DNA of 7,250 nt from an uncultured Eubacterium sp. (GTDB lineage Bacteria > Bacillota > Clostridia > Lachnospirales > Lachnospiraceae): assembly GCA_910579145.1 (NCBI GenBank), contig CAJTTQ010000040.1:17033-24282 (forward strand), in the 5' to 3' direction. The notes beneath the pieces are model-generated. The model was not told the origin of the DNA, searched no databases, and was given only the letters and a program-made list of their open reading frames with translations. This document shows, piece by piece, positions 6,615 to 7,250 of this stretch (within the stretch, counting starts at the first letter, position 1; each line of letters begins with the position of its first letter). Made by a program: the position numbers and the translations under genes.

Positions 6615-6748
6615 CCTCTGGGCAGAAAGCCTTTCTTGCCGATATAAAATGACAAAGACAACTCCTCTTTGTCATTAAGGCTAAAGTGTTCCTGATCCTT
6701 TTTCATATAGTCTGCTATAAGTTCCTGTACCTTATAGCAGACTTTCAT
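6587..6748 (-). CDS. Small open frame overlapping the response regulator start (doubtful)
   Basis: There are 53 codons from an ATG at 6748 to a TGA at 6587, with moderately coding-like composition (for example KKDQEHFSLNDKEELSLS). It overlaps the regulator start by 28 nt in another frame. There is no ribosome binding site, and the ATG lies at or just before the predicted transcription start (about 6745), so translation is doubtful. All three leader hairpins fall within it, which may better explain the conservation of form. No family recognised. Confidence 0.2.
   Translation of the reverse strand: MKVCYKVQELIADYMKKDQEHFSLNDKEELSLSFYIGKKGFLPRGCGLRNGTM
6621..6640 (-). repeat. Leader stem-loop C
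   Basis: GGC-AGAAAG pairs with CTTTCT-GCC, with one bulged base and a very small loop. It ends a few bases before the ATG at 6614 and would sit over the region where a ribosome binding site is expected. Confidence 0.4.
6648..6676 (-). repeat. Leader stem-loop B with AGGAG in the loop
   Basis: AATGACAAAG and CTTTGTCATT form a perfect 10-bp stem around a 9-nt loop. On the minus strand the loop reads AGGAGTTGT, so a Shine-Dalgarno-like AGGAG would be presented in a hairpin loop. No matching ATG start follows at normal spacing. Confidence 0.6.
6709..6743 (-). repeat. Leader stem-loop A, perfect 13-bp stem
   Basis: AGTCTGCTATAAG and CTTATAGCAGACT are perfect complements around a 9-nt loop. On the minus strand the hairpin begins within about 2 nt of the predicted transcript start (6745), a position where 5' stem-loops protect mRNA. 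A 13-bp perfect stem with so short a loop is very unlikely by chance. There is no T-run on either side typical of a terminator. Confidence 0.65.
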
Positions 6749-6751
6749 TAC

Positions 6752-6780
6752 ATCTTATCTCAAAATTTGAAATTTGTCAA
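6752..6780 (-). promoter_or_regulatory. Promoter for the response regulator-lipoprotein transcript
   Basis: On the minus strand a perfect TTGACA (6780-6775), a 17-bp spacer and TAAGAT (6757-6752, 4 of 6 to consensus). The predicted start is near 6745, giving a leader of about 130 nt with three stem-loops before the ATG at 6614. It lies between the IS110-type gene and the regulator, so it could be element-borne or native. Confidence 0.6.
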
Positions 6781-6865
6781 TACATCTCTCCGATATATTT
6801 TTGAAATTTATCTCAATACCTTTGCAGGTATCAATTCATTATTGATTAATAAATCATTTGCCTTG
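6781..6865. other. AT-rich spacer between promoter and transposase tail structures
   Basis: No gene or clear signal is seen. A hydrophobic plus-strand open frame passes through it but has no ribosome binding site. The boundary of the insertion element probably falls in or near this stretch, but no terminal repeat can be fixed with only one end visible. Confidence 0.4.
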
Positions 6866-7013
6866 TTTATCCATACACTTACCCTATCAGTTCTCACTGG
6901 ATCCATGTCCTTACATTCCTTCATTCTGTTTTATGGATAAAGGTACAGGGTAGACTTTTGCTTACTTGCTGCCTCATTGGGCTGATGGAGGCTTCCTCCT
7001 TATCCCTGTACCT
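6866..7013 (-). ncRNA. Candidate structured RNA behind the IS110-type transposase (bridge RNA/seekRNA-like)
   Basis: Just after the transposase stop, on the same strand, lie two adjacent stem-loops. Stem 1 pairs AGGTACAGGG with CCCTGTACCT (7013-7004 with 6950-6941) around 53 nt. Stem 2 pairs TTTATCCATA with TATGGATAAA (6941-6932 with 6875-6866) around 56 nt. The stems abut. Inner short stems are visible: GGAGG/CCTCC in loop 1, and CAGT-GAGA-ACTG with a GNRA tetraloop in loop 2. IS110-family elements use a bridge RNA with two loop domains that pair with donor and target; in the IS1111 group it lies 3' of the transposase gene. The layout fits, but the identification is inference. The structure could instead be a terminator or end-binding site. 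Confidence 0.4.
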
Positions 7014-7033
7014 GTATCGGCACTATAAATCTG

Positions 7034-7250
7034 TCAAGCCGCCTGCAGCTGGCTCTTTCTATAGCTTCCGAAAACAAGCTCTGGTTCATAATAGGCTTTC
7101 TTTTTGGATAGTGTAAATATAAGGGTAAGAACCTTTTTGCTTATAACTACCAGTGCCTGCATCTTTTTCAGCGGATTATTTTCCCTTGTTTTTAGGTAAT
7201 CATAAAGCTGACGCAGTTCCTTATTGTTTGCTACCATTGTTAGTGAAATC
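7034..7250 (-). CDS. IS110-family transposase, C-terminal end (runs off the window)
   Basis: The frame is open through the right edge; only about the last 71 residues are visible. The segment LYDYLKTRENNPLKKMQALVVISKKVLTLIF followed by a short basic and aromatic tail has the K-x-x-AL-x-x-(I/V)-(S/A)-x-K-(L/V)-x-x-x-(I/V)-(F/W) pattern seen at the end of the IS110/IS116/IS902 transposase C-terminal domain. These are RNA-guided DEDD recombinases that move circular intermediates. The catalytic N-terminal part and the Ser-bearing motif are outside the window, so activity cannot be judged. The ATG at 7237 is not the gene start because the frame continues upstream of it. Confidence 0.75.
   Translation of the reverse strand, partial: ISLTMVANNKELRQLYDYLKTRENNPLKKMQALVVISKKVLTLIFTLSKKKAYYEPELVFGSYRKSQLQAA

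Larger units (their letters stand above)
6866..7250 (-). mobile_element. Right (3') part of an IS110-family insertion element
   Basis: It is defined by the transposase tail and the structured non-coding segment behind it. The true end is not fixed: IS110 elements lack long terminal inverted repeats and the other end is outside the window. The neighbouring response regulator lacks its normal start, which would fit disturbance by the element or by recombination near it, but this is inference. Confidence 0.55.

Noticed and set aside
6648..6743. Hairpins A and B as a CRISPR array or integron attC site
   Set aside because: The stems differ in sequence from one another, there are no repeated units with spacers, and no associated cas or integrase gene is visible.
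6686..6940. Plus-strand hydrophobic 84-codon open frame
   Set aside because: AT-rich, no ribosome binding site, runs antisense through the hairpins, the promoter and one stem of the candidate RNA; composition alone explains its hydrophobicity.

Overview
The window looks like chromosomal DNA from a gut-associated, low-to-moderate GC Bacillota, most likely a clostridial or Lachnospiraceae-type organism. Pointers are strong AAGGAG/GGAGG ribosome binding sites, sigma-A type promoters, a bile salt hydrolase close to the Clostridium perfringens enzyme, a LytTR response regulator and an IS110-type transposase. The exact taxon is inference.

Left half (207-4505, visibly richer in G+C): a divergent metal-homeostasis locus. 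On the minus strand are a free-standing 72-residue heavy-metal-associated (HMA) protein and a zinc/cadmium/lead-type P1B ATPase that lacks its own N-terminal metal-binding domain. A complete bile salt hydrolase follows 122 bp further on. On the plus strand is the regulator, an unusual fusion of an ArsR/SmtB winged helix with a complete AraC-type DNA-binding domain. The 172-bp gap between HMA gene and regulator holds two good promoters whose -10 boxes overlap, plus an 8-8-8 palindrome (3621-3644) covering the regulator's -35 box and lying just downstream of the exporter start site. The inferred circuit is metal sensing by the regulator with shared control of itself and the exporter operon.

Middle (4506-4957, AT-richer): no intact gene. 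Short open frames here look like debris. Just to the right, a minus-strand lipoprotein (4958-5947) ends where, as I remember the family, a solute-binding domain would begin, so it may be a truncated substrate-binding lipoprotein.

Right part (4958-7250): a LytTR response regulator whose receiver domain lacks its N-terminal strand lies 46 bp upstream of the lipoprotein, on the same strand. A consensus-like promoter (TTGACA-17-TAAGAT) would start a transcript at about 6745 whose roughly 130-nt leader carries three successive stem-loops, one with AGGAG in its loop. At the right edge is the 3' end of an IS110-family transposase. Behind it are two back-to-back stem-loops with matching 10-bp stems and loops of 53 and 56 nt, a layout compatible with a bridge RNA/seekRNA-type guide. 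I consider that, the regulator fusion and the structured leader the points most worth following up.
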